64,000 nt of DNA from a virus: IMG/VR virus record IMGVR_UViG_3300019880_000001, positions 1 to 64,000 of that record. One strand, 5' to 3'. The notes beneath the pieces are model-generated. The model did not search any database and had not been told where the DNA came from. It worked only from the letters and a program-made list of their open reading frames with translations. The position numbers and the translations under genes are program-made. This document shows, piece after piece, positions 23,084 through 30,778 of the stretch; the stretch's first letter is position 1; every line of letters begins with the position of its first letter.

Positions 23084-23674
23084 ATGGATCCTCGCAAACT
23101 GATGGGTTTCCAAGTTCCTGGGGACCAGAAGGTGCCCATTCCGGTCCGTGACTGGAATGGGATGAAGCTCGCGCTGTGGCGCAGCAAGACGGCGTGGGAG
23201 ATCGCGGCGCGAGAGGCCGCTACGATCTTGAACCAGTGCGCGCACGCGGACGGCTGCGAAGCCGTGCGGGACGAGACGAGGCCGTGCCGGTCAGACGTCT
23301 ACGCAAGGGACCCTCAGGGTCCCGACGAGACGGATGAGGCGTACGCGCAGCGTCCCGGTGTTCTCGTCCAAAGCGGGTGCCCCGATCGTGAGCGCCGGAT
23401 GAGCGCGCTCGTCATCCTCAACGCCGCGCGCATGTTCGCGCCGGTCGACGTCCGGCGTCCTTCCAGCGAACCGTACTTCGCCCCGAGCCGCGAATACTTC
23501 AGTGAAGTGCTCGCAGAGCTTAGTGCCGCACAGATCGAGCTAGAGGCCCTCCGCGAAGCGCTGCGCGCAGCAGACGTGCCGGTACCCTCACCGCCCGAGC
23601 TCGCGCCGTCTACTCTCACCGAACGCGCACCGCCCCCACAACTACCGCCCGCACCACTCGAGGAGTCACAGTGA
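23084..23674 (+). CDS. Hypothetical protein, 196 aa
   Basis: ATG 23084 follows the RHH stop directly. The N-terminal ~140 residues include VPIPVRDWNGMKLALWRSKT, AAREAATILNQCAHADGCEA and a CRSDVYARDP stretch; four to five cysteines suggest metal binding or disulfides. The C terminus is helical then proline-rich. Coupled to the GroES-like gene by GTGA. No family recognised. Confidence 0.5.
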   Translation: MDPRKLMGFQVPGDQKVPIPVRDWNGMKLALWRSKTAWEIAAREAATILNQCAHADGCEAVRDETRPCRSDVYARDPQGPDETDEAYAQRPGVLVQSGCPDRERRMSALVILNAARMFAPVDVRRPSSEPYFAPSREYFSEVLAELSAAQIELEALREALRAADVPVPSPPELAPSTLTERAPPPQLPPAPLEESQ

Positions 23675-24042
23675 AATTCGTACCCAGGCGCAACCAAGTC
23701 ATCGGCCGTGTGGTCATCAGACGAACCCTGACGTCGATCGTTTTGGTCGACGAGTCGAAGGTCACGAAGTTCATCTTGATCGACGCGGTCGGCGAGGAAG
23801 CCGCCGCGAACGGAGTCAAGGTCGGTGACGTGATCGTGCCGTTGACGATCAACAACATCATGCTCAACAACGGCTTCCGGCCTGTGCTCGACGAGAAGAA
23901 CATCGCGTTCTTCGTGACGGACATCGCGCCGGGCGAGCTCATGGTTCAGACGGACAGCGGCAGCAAGTACGTCCCACTCGATGCGGAGGACGCGGCGCAA
24001 TCTCTCGGCGCGCCCAGTGTCGACCAAGAAGAGGCAGCTTGA
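23671..24042 (+). CDS. Putative GroES-like co-chaperonin
   Basis: The 123-residue protein starts MKFVPRRNQVIGRVVIRRTL, resembling the first strands of GroES (P-x-x-x-R-V-x-V). A mobile-loop-length segment (TSIVLVDESKVTKFILID) follows, then GVKVGDVIVP, the G-V-K-V-G-D turn of GroES barrels, and a C-terminal strand set. Phages such as T4 encode their own co-chaperonin (gp31) to fold large capsid proteins. The location just before the virion cluster fits. Similarity is short; a structure prediction showing a 7-stranded GroES barrel would settle it. Confidence 0.4.
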   Translation: MKFVPRRNQVIGRVVIRRTLTSIVLVDESKVTKFILIDAVGEEAAANGVKVGDVIVPLTINNIMLNNGFRPVLDEKNIAFFVTDIAPGELMVQTDSGSKYVPLDAEDAAQSLGAPSVDQEEAA

Positions 24043-24716
24043 CGTACGGCGCTCGTGACATCATTCGGCGTCAACGCGCCGATTGCGCGTGCGAGACACC
24101 CGCACGCGCACCCGCTCGTGCGTTCGTTCGCGAAAGCGGCGGACGGATCGTACGTCCGCGCGCGTTCATGCGCGCAGAGGTCTTCGAGCGCGCCAAGACT
24201 CACCGGCCGCGCGACGCCGAGCCGATCGTGCTCGCAGGCAAGCCCGGCTCGAAGTGTCGGCCGTTCCTCAAGGTCGAGAAGGACGCCGAGAAGTTCGCAG
24301 CGTGCAACGCGCTCGCCGACGAGCTCGGGCCCCTCAACGAGCCCGAGAAGATGTACCAGATCATCGAAGACGCCATCGGAGATGAGGTCAACGAAGTCTT
24401 CGGCGTTCTGATGCTCGACATCCACTTGCGTTTCAAGGGTCTCGCCGAGACCGGGCGCGGAGAGCCGTCGAGCGTGATGGCGCCTTTGAAGCCGACGCTT
24501 CAGATGGCGCTCATCTCCGGTGCAGATTCGATCGTGTTGTGGCACGTGCACCCCTCCGGGATCGAAGCCGAGCCCAGCGACGCGGACAAGGAAACCACAG
24601 AAGCGTTCGCCGAAGCGTGCGAGGCCATCGACCTGCCGCTACTGGATCACTTGATCATCGGCGGTGACATTCGGAACCGTAGCTACTTCAGTTTCGCAGA
24701 GGACGGCTTACTATGA
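24039..24716 (+). CDS. RadC-like JAB/JAMM domain protein
   Basis: The C-terminal ~130 residues match the RadC/JAB fold: VFGVLMLDIHLRFKGLAETG, ALISGADSIVLWHVHPSGIE and PSDADKETTEAFAEACEAI, LDHLIIGG. The H-x-H-P-S-G-x5-S-x2-D arrangement is the JAMM zinc motif. RadC-like proteins occur widely in phages and genomic islands, with no settled function. Start TTG 24039 overlaps the previous stop; an internal ATG (MRAEVFERAK, residue 44) is an alternative. The N-terminal arm is Arg/Ala-rich. Confidence 0.75.
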   Translation: MTYGARDIIRRQRADCACETPARAPARAFVRESGGRIVRPRAFMRAEVFERAKTHRPRDAEPIVLAGKPGSKCRPFLKVEKDAEKFAACNALADELGPLNEPEKMYQIIEDAIGDEVNEVFGVLMLDIHLRFKGLAETGRGEPSSVMAPLKPTLQMALISGADSIVLWHVHPSGIEAEPSDADKETTEAFAEACEAIDLPLLDHLIIGGDIRNRSYFSFAEDGLL

Positions 24717-25123
24717 ACGCGCCCGCCAACAATCAGAGGCGCTTGCCGGCGCCGAACCCGAACTCACCCGTGCTCACTCGGATGATTTCCGATCCGTTCT
24801 TCAACGAGCAGCCCGAAGCGATCACCTGGACGCTCTATGCAGATCACCCGCTCGCGACGGGCATGAAGGTGGTACGGATGTTCGTCAATCACGACGGTGT
24901 CGAAGTGTATTCGGCGCCCGCAGATCCGTCGAGACCATGCCTGCGCAACATCATTCCGATCTCGAAGGTGCGTCTCACCGAAGAATCGATGCCGTTCACC
25001 CTCTTCGCCGAAGAGCTGACCGACGCCGAAACAGAAGAAGACGATGACGACGACGACGAAGATGATCCGGAACCGGAGCCCGGTGAGAGCTCAACGGTCA
25101 CGTCGGGTACCACGTCGTCTTGA
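24713..25123 (+). CDS. Hypothetical acidic-tail protein, 136 aa
   Basis: ATG 24713 overlaps the previous stop. The core is beta-rich (EAITWTLYADHPLATGMKVV, MFVNHDGVEVYSAPAD) and the C-terminal ~35 residues form a dense Asp/Glu tract ending in Ser/Thr. It precedes the Met/Gln-repeat protein. The acidic tail might bind basic proteins; no family recognised. Confidence 0.5.
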   Translation: MNAPANNQRRLPAPNPNSPVLTRMISDPFFNEQPEAITWTLYADHPLATGMKVVRMFVNHDGVEVYSAPADPSRPCLRNIIPISKVRLTEESMPFTLFAEELTDAETEEDDDDDDEDDPEPEPGESSTVTSGTTSS

Positions 25124-25140
25124 AAGCAGGACTTGTCAGA

Positions 25141-26760
25141 ATGTCTCGCGGCAGTAGAAAACGCGAGCAGGACGCAAGCGAGCGCCACTCGGGTGCAGCC
25201 GGCATACCCGCTCAAGAAGACGAAGCCGACATCTTGGAAGAGGTGGGCGGCGAACGCGACGAAGGCGGAGAGCTCATGGTAGACGAGGCGTCTGTCGTGG
25301 CCGTAGGCGCGGTCGACGCCGACAGCGTGCGCACCAATCGGCGCATGGACGCTGTCGTGAAGAAGAAGCGTGGAGGCGAGAAGCACGTCACGTTCAACAC
25401 CGACGACTTGCTCACCATGTACGAGAGCTTGATCAAGGTGTGGGCTCCGAACACGCTCGACATCAGTGTCAGGCGCATGACCGGCTCCGCAGTCACGCGG
25501 GTGATCACCAGCCGTCCTCGATCTGGGGTGGAGCTCTACGAAGCGATCAGGGCCATGCACGGCCTGTGCGAGGAGTCCGAGTACGAGGTCAAGTTCCTCG
25601 ACACCAACCGCAAAATGTATCGCGGCACCGGCCGAATCACGATGCCGGACACGCGCGTTACATCGCCGCAAGGACAATCGCCCATGTACCCGCCGAACGG
25701 TGCGCCTCTAGGATACCCTCCGCCGCAAACGTACCCGCCTCAGCAGGTGCCTCAAGCGGCCCCCGTAGGCGCTCCGCCCGGATCTGATCCGATGGCGATG
25801 ATGCACCAGATGTTTCAACTGTTCCAACAGATGCAAGCGTCGGTGCAACCGCAGTCGCCGTTCCAAGCACCGCAAATGCCGGCAACCGCGCCGGTGTCTT
25901 CACCGCAAGTCGGACCCATGGATCCGATGGCGATGATGAATCAGATGTTTCAGATGTTCCAGCAAATGCAGGGGCAGCAACCCGTGCACGCAGCTCCTCA
26001 GCCCGTAGCGGCGCCGGCGCCTGCTCCGTCGCCGCCAGGAGGGATCGATCAGTTGGCGATGCTGGAGCGGTGCTTCGAGCTCTTCCAGAAAATGCAGCCA
26101 CCGCCGGCGCCGGTTAGCCGTGGGCCGTTCCAGCGCGACCCACGGGCTCCTTACTACCCGCAAGGAGAACGGGCGGGTGGCCCAGAGCGTACCGGCGCAC
26201 CGCAGCAACACCAACCGCCCCAGCGCCCTCCGTCGATGGTCGAGCAGTTCCGCGAATCGATCGGCATCGTGCGTACAGCACGGAGCATGCTCGACGAAAT
26301 GGAAGGGCTGATGCCCGGAAGCTCCCAAGAGGCACCTACGGTGTCGGGCTTGGGCGACGACGATGAGGATAGCCCGATCAAGATCATCGACACCGGCGCC
26401 GGAAAGATCGTCGTCAACAAGCACGACGGCGGCATGCGCCTCTGGGAATCCGGCTTCGCGAACCTGCCCGACATCCTCAAGTGGGGTGGCGAGCAGATCC
26501 AGAAGATCAACAAGACGAACTCCGAGCGCCAACTGCAACAGCAGCAGCCACGACAGCAACTCCCGCCCGGCTACGTCGAGGTGCACCCCGGATACCGCCC
26601 ACCGCCCGGGTACGTGGCGGTCGCAGTCGATCAAGAGCAACCGCAGCAAGAGGAGAGGCTTCCTCCGCCGCCCACGAACTTGCCTCCGCCGATCCATTCG
26701 TCGCCATCGAGGGAAGCGTGGGGCGAGCCAGTGATCACCGATCAAGTCGAGAACGAGTAG
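25141..26760 (+). CDS. Met/Gln-rich repeat protein, 539 aa
   Basis: ATG 25141 is preferred to TTG 25120 because AGCAGGA sits about 10 nt upstream. A folded N-terminal domain (about residues 70-170, LLTMYESLIKVWAPNTLDIS) is followed by a long P/Q-rich region. It contains three copies of an amphipathic helix: DPMAMMHQMFQLFQQMQ, DPMAMMNQMFQMFQQMQ and DQLAMLERCFELFQKMQ, spaced by proline linkers. Further helical and Q-rich segments follow. The three helices could be docking sites for a repeated partner or form a bundle. Possibly a scaffold or a large adaptor; function unknown. Confidence 0.6.
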   Translation: MSRGSRKREQDASERHSGAAGIPAQEDEADILEEVGGERDEGGELMVDEASVVAVGAVDADSVRTNRRMDAVVKKKRGGEKHVTFNTDDLLTMYESLIKVWAPNTLDISVRRMTGSAVTRVITSRPRSGVELYEAIRAMHGLCEESEYEVKFLDTNRKMYRGTGRITMPDTRVTSPQGQSPMYPPNGAPLGYPPPQTYPPQQVPQAAPVGAPPGSDPMAMMHQMFQLFQQMQASVQPQSPFQAPQMPATAPVSSPQVGPMDPMAMMNQMFQMFQQMQGQQPVHAAPQPVAAPAPAPSPPGGIDQLAMLERCFELFQKMQPPPAPVSRGPFQRDPRAPYYPQGERAGGPERTGAPQQHQPPQRPPSMVEQFRESIGIVRTARSMLDEMEGLMPGSSQEAPTVSGLGDDDEDSPIKIIDTGAGKIVVNKHDGGMRLWESGFANLPDILKWGGEQIQKINKTNSERQLQQQQPRQQLPPGYVEVHPGYRPPPGYVAVAVDQEQPQQEERLPPPPTNLPPPIHSSPSREAWGEPVITDQVENE

Positions 26761-26768
26761 AGGCCGTC

Positions 26769-26951
26769 GTGCGATACCGCATCATGATGGGCATCACGGT
26801 AGAAGCCGGCGGCGAACGCCAAGCCTACGATCAAGCCAAGAAGCTAGAGGAGCTCCTCAAGGGACCCCTGGTGAAAATGGCGGTCATGGGCGAAGGAATT
26901 CAACTTTCCGGCGACGGGCGTCCGGTCGTACATCACCCGCAACGCGAATAG
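26769..26951 (+). CDS. Conserved small phage protein, 60 aa
   Basis: GTG 26769 begins VRYRIMMGITVEAGGERQAY, then DQAKKLEELLKGPLVKMAVM and GEGIQLSGDGRPVVHHP. This strand-helix-strand layout with I-x-V-E-A-x-x-E-x-x-A matches a small family common in phage genomes, with no known role. It ends the RHH operon; a promoter-like TTGACA follows 22 bp downstream. Confidence 0.6.
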   Translation: MRYRIMMGITVEAGGERQAYDQAKKLEELLKGPLVKMAVMGEGIQLSGDGRPVVHHPQRE

Positions 26952-26972
26952 TCGAGCCGAAAAAGCAGACAT

Positions 26973-27020
26973 TGACAACTCGTCTGGACTAGTCCCCGGC
27001 GACGCGCGTACCCTTTGGGG
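26973..27020 (+). promoter_or_regulatory. TTGACA element before virion cluster
   Basis: TTGACA at 26973-26978 begins a 48-bp stretch before ATG 27021 and shares TTGACAACYC with 2535. A -10 hexamer at 16-18 bp is not evident, so it may need the virus-encoded sigma factor or be chance. The next gene lacks an obvious Shine-Dalgarno. Confidence 0.3.
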
Positions 27021-28247
27021 ATGCGGGAGTACGTAGTTCAGGCCGGCGACAGTCCCGCGAGCATCGCCGCGAAAGACGAGATGGCCGGTTGCCCCAAGTG
27101 TGCGATCGATCTCGTCCGCGCGAATCCCCACAAGAAACCTGTCGTTCACCCGAACGGATTCGCCTCGTTCGAGAGCTTGAGGGCCGGTGAGAAGCTCAGG
27201 TTGCCCGAGAAGTGGTTCAACGGCGATTTGGAGTCTAGACCGCGCGCTTACTTCGCAGCGCTCCCCCACTACGATGGGGTGACCCCCGGCGTCGGCGCAC
27301 CCAACGTGCTCAACGATTACGCCGCGCTCGACGCCGCCGCTGCGAGAGTAGGATCTCTCGCCGCTCTCGGTGATCGAGAGTTCGCTGCCGCCGTCAACAG
27401 CGCCGCTGACGCTGTGGATGCGTCCGTTCGAGAGATAGGCGAAGCGGAAACCGTACCTACCGTCTACGCCGCCCCGTACGCGAGAGATGTGCGCGCAGCG
27501 ACAGCTCAGGCGAGGCAGTACAACAACATGGTGCTCGACTCGGCTATCGCCGCCGGCGACACACAAGAGGCGTTCCAAGCACGTACCGAAATCTTGAAGA
27601 AGCTCTCGGGCGCGCTCGGGTCGGCACGCCTCGCGTTGCAATCGTTCTACGGAGACGCCGGGGCGGGCGGCGCCGAGCGACCGGCACCGCCACCGCCTGT
27701 ACCTGAGATACAAGTGGATATCGGTCCGGCGACGATCGATCCGAAGCCGGTACCGCCGGCCACCGTCGTCACTTCGGCGCAAGCCGCAGCAGCCGCCATG
27801 AGCGCGGACGCCAACTACTGCGCGTCGGTTTCTCGGCCTGGGAGCGCAGTCAATTCGGCCGTTCATGCGTTCAAAACGGCTTGGAACTCCTCGAATCCGA
27901 GCTCGCCGGTGCCCATCAACACCAGCACCTACGAGCAGGCAACGGCCGATGCGATCAGGCTCGCGATCGGAGCCGCTCCTACCGCGTGCGGCGCCGGCGC
28001 GGCGACTGCGGTCCCGTCCCCCGCCGCGCCTCCTCTAGTAGTGCCGCCACAGCCGCAAGCGGCGCGTGGGATCGGCTTTGCCGGCATCCTGGGGCTTGGG
28101 TTGCTCGGCGCCGGCGCTGTCGGCGGCGCGATCTACTACGCCACCAAAGCGAAGCCCTCTACTCGTCGTCGTGTGCGCCGAGTAAGCCCACGACGACGAT
28201 CTGGACAACGCGACACCATTGGCCCCTGGAAGAAGGATCCGTCGTGA
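27021..28247 (+). CDS. LysM-like, C-tail-anchored membrane protein
   Basis: ATG 27021 (not TTG 27015) gives 408 residues. The N terminus REYVVQAGDSPASIAAKDEM is LysM-like (Y-x-V-x-x-G-D-S-x-x-x-I-A). A helical middle follows, then a domain also found at 35655: DANYCASVSRPGSAVNSAVH, FKTAWNSSNPSSPVPINTST and a CGAGAA end. Next come a proline linker, a membrane helix (GLGLLGAGAVGGAIYYATKA) and an Arg-rich tail. LysM domains bind peptidoglycan, so this is likely a virion membrane protein with its wall-binding part outward; topology is inferred. Confidence 0.6.
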   Translation: MREYVVQAGDSPASIAAKDEMAGCPKCAIDLVRANPHKKPVVHPNGFASFESLRAGEKLRLPEKWFNGDLESRPRAYFAALPHYDGVTPGVGAPNVLNDYAALDAAAARVGSLAALGDREFAAAVNSAADAVDASVREIGEAETVPTVYAAPYARDVRAATAQARQYNNMVLDSAIAAGDTQEAFQARTEILKKLSGALGSARLALQSFYGDAGAGGAERPAPPPPVPEIQVDIGPATIDPKPVPPATVVTSAQAAAAAMSADANYCASVSRPGSAVNSAVHAFKTAWNSSNPSSPVPINTSTYEQATADAIRLAIGAAPTACGAGAATAVPSPAAPPLVVPPQPQAARGIGFAGILGLGLLGAGAVGGAIYYATKAKPSTRRRVRRVSPRRRSGQRDTIGPWKKDPS

Positions 28248-28900
28248 TCGATAAGCCTGTAGTGGGCGTGCAGACTGACGCGAGACCGCACCCGGCTGGA
28301 GGAAAAGGAGCTCGGCTCTCGTTGAACGAGGTCGCCGAGCGCGCGTGGAAAGCGCGGATGAGCCCGCGCCTCCGAGCGTGGGTCACGCAGGTGCTCGACA
28401 AGGCCGGCGTGTCGACCGGCGGGCGCCGTCAGAAGGCACAGGCAGTACTGGATGCCTTCCGAAAAAAGGTGCCGTACATCGCCGATCCTGTGATGGGGGA
28501 GTTCATGGCGACGCCGGAGCAGTCGCTTTGCTTGGACGAAGGTGGACTCTGTTTCGTGGGCGGTGATTGCGACGACCACTCGATCGGTCTCGCCGCCGCG
28601 ATGATGTCGATCGGCATCCCCGCCATGATCATCGGCGCGAGCTACAGAGATCCGATCGATGTTCCGACGCACGTGTTCATGGCGTTCCAGGACGACTTCA
28701 AGGACTGGGTGCGCATGGACGGTACGACGAAGCAGGCGGTGGGCCGCGTGTCTCCGAGCCGAAAAGAGTTCTGGGTCGAGCCCGGAGCCACGGCGAAGGA
28801 TAGTGGCGAAGGCGACTTCGTGGGCATGAGCGGAGCGTCGTCAGGAATGCTCGCGGCGCCGGTATCTCTGTCCGATCTGCGCTACCCGGGCATACGTTAG
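28244..28900 (+). CDS. Transglutaminase-like cysteine protease-fold protein
   Basis: GTG 28244 overlaps the previous stop (GTGATC). The 218-residue protein has the transglutaminase-like triad in order: Cys in FVGGDCDDHSIGLAAAMMSI, His in VPTHVFMAFQDD and Asp in WVRMDGTTKQAVG. A helical N-terminal ~90 residues precede the core. Phage members of this superfamily are frequent, and some act as peptidases or amidases in virion maturation or wall digestion. Its place at the start of the virion cluster fits either; substrate unknown. Confidence 0.7.
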   Translation: MIDKPVVGVQTDARPHPAGGKGARLSLNEVAERAWKARMSPRLRAWVTQVLDKAGVSTGGRRQKAQAVLDAFRKKVPYIADPVMGEFMATPEQSLCLDEGGLCFVGGDCDDHSIGLAAAMMSIGIPAMIIGASYRDPIDVPTHVFMAFQDDFKDWVRMDGTTKQAVGRVSPSRKEFWVEPGATAKDSGEGDFVGMSGASSGMLAAPVSLSDLRYPGIR

Positions 28901-28906
28901 TAAAAC

Positions 28907-28943
28907 GCGCGTATCCCGATCGTTTAACACGCGCAGATTATTT
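28907..28943 (+). terminator. Weak terminator-like hairpin
   Basis: A 6-bp stem GCGCGT (28907-28912) / ACGCGC (28929-28934) with a 16-nt loop is followed by ATTATTTTC. It lies right after the stop at 28900 and before a long noncoding stretch. The stem is short, so termination efficiency is doubtful. Confidence 0.35.
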
Positions 28944-29330
28944 TCAATCGCGCACTCGCGTTGATCCGACGCCGATCTCCGGATCGACGCACACACGCAA
29001 CCGTTCGTTCCTGTTGGCGTTTTATCCTTACGTGCGATCGGCGCACGAAGAGAGATCGCCTCTGTAACCACGACCGCAGTTCACCGCAATGCGTGTATTG
29101 CTGGACGCTTTGATCTCGTGTTGCGATTCTTATGGACGAACCGTGACATGGGTCTTTACGACGATCGACTGTCTCAGCTCAGCGAACCGCGGCGTAGCCG
29201 ACGTCTCGCTCAGCGACGTCCCCCATTGTCACAACCCACGCGGCGCAACCCGATGTTGCGCTCAAGCCCCGCGCCGATAGCTGAAGCGCGCCGGCCGTCG
29301 GCCGTTGCACGCGAATCCAAGGAAGAGAAG
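28944..29330 (+). promoter_or_regulatory. Long noncoding leader before virion genes
   Basis: About 390 bp carry no convincing gene: frames present here lack ribosome sites and have shadow-like composition. It contains small inverted repeats (GATCCG ... CGGATC around 28973-28996, and a repeated GACGTC around 29200) and an AAGGAAGAGAAG ribosome site just before ATG 29331. It is the longest gap in the virion cluster and probably holds its main promoter and leader; no consensus boxes are visible. Confidence 0.4.
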
Positions 29331-30641
29331 ATGGCAAAAGCACGCAAGCGCCGCTCGAAGAAGAAGACCGCAGCACCCAAGCGTCGTCGTCGGCGCGTGC
29401 GTGCGGTCGCAGCCCCGCGTCGTCGGCGCGCCAAGAAGAAGGCAGCCGTGACTCGTCGGCGTCGTCGGCGAACCGTGCGCGTGGAAGCCAAGAGGTCTCG
29501 TCGGCGTCGTCGTGCGGCTCCCGCAGCGGCCCCGCGTCGTCGTCGGCGTCGTCGGGTGCATGCGTGGAAGGGCAACTCCGCCGGCCATGCAACGGCCGCT
29601 CGCAAGGGCCATCGGCGTCGGAAGGCACGGAAGGGCGCGAAGCGCGGTCGTCGTCGGAGTCGCAAGACTCGCGAGACCATGTACGCGGCGGCCCCGAAGC
29701 GTCGTCGTCGTTCGCGGCGGTCGTCTCACGTCATGGAGGCGAGTCGCCCTCGTCGACGTCGGCACAGCATGCACGCCTCGCGCGGCGGCATGGGCATCGG
29801 TGGGATCCTCCTCGCGACCGGGTCGGCAGGTTTCGGTTTCGTGCTGGCCGACGGTGTCGATCGATACCTAGCCACGTACTGCCCGACCGACGCGACCAAG
29901 CCGACGGACAAGTTCACGTCGGACGGTGCTGGGACTCTCGCGAACGTGCTCAACATCGCCTCGATGCCGAGCTGGAAGCGAATCGCGGCGGGTGTCGGTG
30001 TGGCAGCGGTTCCCGCTGTCGGATCGATGTTCGTCAAGAACCAGTACGGAAAGGGCGCGCTCGAAGGTCTCGCACTCGGTGCAGGCATCTCGGCGTTCAA
30101 GACGTTCTGGAACACCGTCCTCATGCCGATGATGGTCGGCAAGGACACGTCGGTACCGGCGCTCCAGAAGAGCTACATCGCGCGGCTCTACCCGTCCGAG
30201 GTCGCTGCTTCGATCAACAGAGCACAGAAGCCGGCTGCTTCTGGCGCGCTGTCCGGTGCTCCGGATGTGGGCCCGTTCGCCCTCTCCGGCGACTCGCCGT
30301 ACCCCGACGCGGGGCAGGCGCTTCGAAACGCCACGGGAGTTCATGGCGACTCGCCCTATCCGGATGCCGCTCAGGCACTTAGGACGGGCGTGAGCGATGA
30401 CAGCCCGTACGCGGACGCGGCGCAGGCTCTTCGGCGACAGGCCGGCATGGGTGCCGGCCCCACTCCGACGGGTGGTCCGGACTCTTCGTGGAACCCGGGA
30501 CCTCCCGCGGGTTTCGGTCCCGGACCTCAGGCGCGTCCTCACAAGGACTGTGGCTGCGTCGGTGACGAGAATCCGTTTCTCGGAATCGTCGGTGGCGCTC
30601 CTCTAGAGGAACCGCTGTTCGCTACGGGTACCCCCTCGTAA
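29331..30641 (+). CDS. Protamine-like membrane protein, probable virion core
   Basis: ATG 29331 has a strong Shine-Dalgarno (AAGGAAGAG). The first ~145 of 436 residues are an extreme Arg/Lys domain (for example KRRSKKKTAAPKRRRRRVRA) that should neutralise DNA. Then come hydrophobic Gly/Ala segments (GIGGILLATGSAGFGFVLAD, IAAGVGVAAVPAVGSMFV, GALEGLALGAGISAFKTF) that could be membrane helices. The C-terminal part has three repeats of the type GDSPYPDAGQALR, then a Gly/Pro-rich end with CGCVGDENPF. A protein both DNA-binding and membrane-embedded would tie the genome to an inner membrane; inference. Confidence 0.65.
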   Translation: MAKARKRRSKKKTAAPKRRRRRVRAVAAPRRRRAKKKAAVTRRRRRRTVRVEAKRSRRRRRAAPAAAPRRRRRRRVHAWKGNSAGHATAARKGHRRRKARKGAKRGRRRSRKTRETMYAAAPKRRRRSRRSSHVMEASRPRRRRHSMHASRGGMGIGGILLATGSAGFGFVLADGVDRYLATYCPTDATKPTDKFTSDGAGTLANVLNIASMPSWKRIAAGVGVAAVPAVGSMFVKNQYGKGALEGLALGAGISAFKTFWNTVLMPMMVGKDTSVPALQKSYIARLYPSEVAASINRAQKPAASGALSGAPDVGPFALSGDSPYPDAGQALRNATGVHGDSPYPDAAQALRTGVSDDSPYADAAQALRRQAGMGAGPTPTGGPDSSWNPGPPAGFGPGPQARPHKDCGCVGDENPFLGIVGGAPLEEPLFATGTPS

Positions 30642-30643
30642 GA

Positions 30644-30702
30644 GACACCTCGCGAAACACCCCCGCCCCGGTAGGCCGAAAGAGCCCCGGGGTTGAGGTG
30701 TC
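30644..30702 (+). promoter_or_regulatory. Nested stem-loop upstream of capsid gene
   Basis: An outer perfect 8-bp stem (GACACCTC 30644-30651 / GAGGTGTC 30695-30702) encloses an inner 6-bp stem (CCCCGG 30666-30671 / CCGGGG 30687-30692). It starts 3 nt after the stop at 30641 and ends 77 nt before the capsid-gene ATG. There is no T run, so it looks more like an RNA processing or stabilising element than a terminator. Confidence 0.5.
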
Positions 30703-30778
30703 GAAGGGCCCTGAGTAGCCCCTAAGACAACCGCTCGCGTCGGCCCAGGAAACGGCGAGCATCAGGAGAAGAGAAGTC

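Noticed and set aside
29089-29280. 63-codon frame in the virion leader
   Set aside because: No ribosome site, no coupling, shadow-like composition.
29118-29330. Upstream extension of the Arg-rich protein
   Set aside because: ATG 29331 has a strong ribosome site and the extension has no coding character; the region is better read as leader.
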